64,000 nucleotides of DNA, taken from assembly GCA_964472525.1 (NCBI GenBank), contig CAYYLL010000014.1, positions 10,598-74,597 on the forward strand, written 5' to 3'. Made by a program: the position numbers and the translations under genes. This document shows, in pieces, positions 63,190 through 64,000 of the stretch (position 1 is the stretch's first letter; every line of letters begins with the position of its first letter). The notes beneath the pieces were generated by a model. It worked only from the letters and a program-made list of their open reading frames with translations, ran no database searches and was not told the DNA's origin. The stretch is from SZUA-37 sp964472525 (lineage in GTDB: Bacteria > Pseudomonadota > Gammaproteobacteria > UBA6429 > Thiohalophilaceae).

Positions 63190-63600
63190 ATGGATGAATA
63201 CACCACCGCCAAAATAACCGAACGCCTGAAAGATTTTGACATTACACCAACGCAGCAACGGTTAGATATTGCGGCCATTTTGTTTGCAAAACCACAGCAT
63301 CTATCGGCTGATCAGGTACTTGAATTAGTCAATAACGGTAGCGTCACGGTCTCAAAGGCCACGGTGTACAATACTCTGGGTTTATTTGCTCGCAAAGGCT
63401 TGGTTAATGAAGTCATTGTGGATCCAACCAAGATTTTTTATGATTCGAATACCCATGCTCATTACCATTTTTATCATGTAGACAGCGGTAAATTGGAAGA
63501 CATTCCTGTTTCAGCCGTTGCGCTTGACCATTTACCTGAATTGCCGCCTGGCACCCATCAGGAACGGGTTGATATTATTATTCGGGTTAATAAAAATTAG
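63190..63600 (+). CDS. Fur-family transcriptional regulator
   Basis: The protein has 136 residues: a winged-helix N-terminus (DITPTQQRLDIAAILFAKPQ, VSKATVYNTLGLFARKGLVN) and a short dimerisation domain with HAHYHFYHVDSGK. The C-terminal CXXC pairs of structural-zinc Fur proteins are absent, so it is likelier Irr/PerR-like than Fur. The metal and targets are unknown. It lies 62 bp after thiO. Confidence 0.87.
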   Translation: MDEYTTAKITERLKDFDITPTQQRLDIAAILFAKPQHLSADQVLELVNNGSVTVSKATVYNTLGLFARKGLVNEVIVDPTKIFYDSNTHAHYHFYHVDSGKLEDIPVSAVALDHLPELPPGTHQERVDIIIRVNKN

Positions 63601-63713
63601 CCGCTAATATCTATTAATATGGTTTATATTCGCGTTTAGTCCTTATTTTTAGTAACATTCGCGCCTTTCGTCATCAACCCTTATTTTTTTGCCAATACCT
63701 CCGAGGATTATCT

Positions 63714-64000
63714 ATGTTTCAGTTAGGTTGTGCTAACCGCGCCTGTTATCAAAATGAAATTTTATCGGGGTTAACCGTTGCGCTTGCGCTTGTGCCGGAA
63801 GCGGTGGCTTTTGCCTTTGTGGCGGGCGTTGAGCCACTGGTTGGATTGTATGCGGCTTTTATGGTCGGCTTGCTCGCGGCTATTTTTGGTGGCCGACCGG
63901 GCATGATTTCAGGGGCAACCGGTGCCATGGCGGTGGTGATGGTCAGTTTGGTTGCAGACCAAGGCGTGGAATATTTATTTGCCGCAGTGGTGTTAACCGG
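63714..64000 (+). CDS. SulP family anion transporter, 3' end outside window
   Basis: The first 95 residues are visible: an N-terminus with YQNEILSGLTVALALVPEAV, FVAGVEPLVGLYAAFMVGLL and GRPGMISGATGAMAVVM, which are the SulP signature regions. SulP proteins carry sulfate, bicarbonate or other anions. GAGG seven bases before ATG 63714 supports the start. The local sequence is more GC-rich than most of the window. Confidence 0.9.
   Translation, partial: MFQLGCANRACYQNEILSGLTVALALVPEAVAFAFVAGVEPLVGLYAAFMVGLLAAIFGGRPGMISGATGAMAVVMVSLVADQGVEYLFAAVVLT

Noticed and set aside
1..64000. CRISPR arrays, prophage or insertion sequences
   Set aside because: No regular short direct repeats with spacers, no transposase or integrase frames and no phage structural genes are seen.

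Overview
The window is a chromosomal segment from a non-enteric gammaproteobacterium of roughly 40% GC. The assignment rests on gene order: rpsT | murJ-ribF-ileS-lspA-fkpB-ispH followed by a fimT-pilV-pilW-pilX-pilY1-pilE minor pilin cluster, an order familiar from Pseudomonas-like genomes, plus PepN, NadA, YggX, YheS and DinB of gammaproteobacterial type. I cannot name the genus. I saw no tRNA, rRNA, insertion sequence, prophage or CRISPR array.

Region by region. 1-6.3 kb: dinB (5' cut by the window edge), pepN, a membrane GGDEF protein and nadA. 6.5-14 kb: a DUF2786 protein, an FHA-adenylate cyclase, small hypotheticals, a NERD protein, a DUF2914 protein, and a 1219-residue protein joining cNMP-binding domains, a rhodanese domain, a very long coiled coil and one membrane anchor. 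14-30.4 kb: a minus-strand run of 16 nearly contiguous genes. Read from the promoter side (30413) it encodes a triheme beta-propeller lipoprotein, a small heme lipoprotein, two outer-membrane barrels, a TlpA thioredoxin, DUF4266, DUF3570, a coiled-coil protein, three TPR proteins, a small exported protein, ExbB/TolQ, two ExbD/TolR, an AgmX/PglI TonB-like protein and a PDZ protein. ApbE flavin transferase and a degenerate M48-like membrane protein lie just upstream on the same strand. 33.3-36 kb: yheS, a Nudix hydrolase and yggX. 36.3-42.3 kb: a DSF-family signal synthase (rpfF), then an operon of an A-type Fe-S carrier with a Gly/Cys tail, an ATP-grasp ligase and a radical SAM enzyme; then a cytochrome c, a uracil-DNA glycosylase and an HDOD protein. 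42.3-45.9 kb: a methyltransferase, then an HPr-rel-A type cassette (nucleotidyltransferase, PqqD-like protein, a 56-residue peptide gene, HprK-related kinase). 45.9-61.9 kb: housekeeping genes and the type IV pilus cluster. 62-64 kb: thiO-like oxidase, a Fur-family regulator and the start of a SulP transporter.

Three sets look like under-described systems. (1) The 14-31.6 kb cluster resembles an energised envelope-spanning machine: one ExbB plus two ExbD plus a TonB-like protein, as in Myxococcus Agl/Glt or Ton/Tol systems, tied to c-type heme lipoproteins, DUF3570/DUF4266 and ApbE. (2) The HPr-rel-A cassette contains a 56-residue gene with a twin-arginine-like motif, a strong ribosome binding site and a strong terminator, which looks like the cassette's peptide substrate. 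(3) The A-type carrier, ATP-grasp and radical SAM operon. Candidate CRP-like sites lie upstream of the M48-like gene, the heme cluster and the cNMP-binding coiled-coil gene. With the FHA-adenylate cyclase they suggest a local cAMP theme; this is inference.
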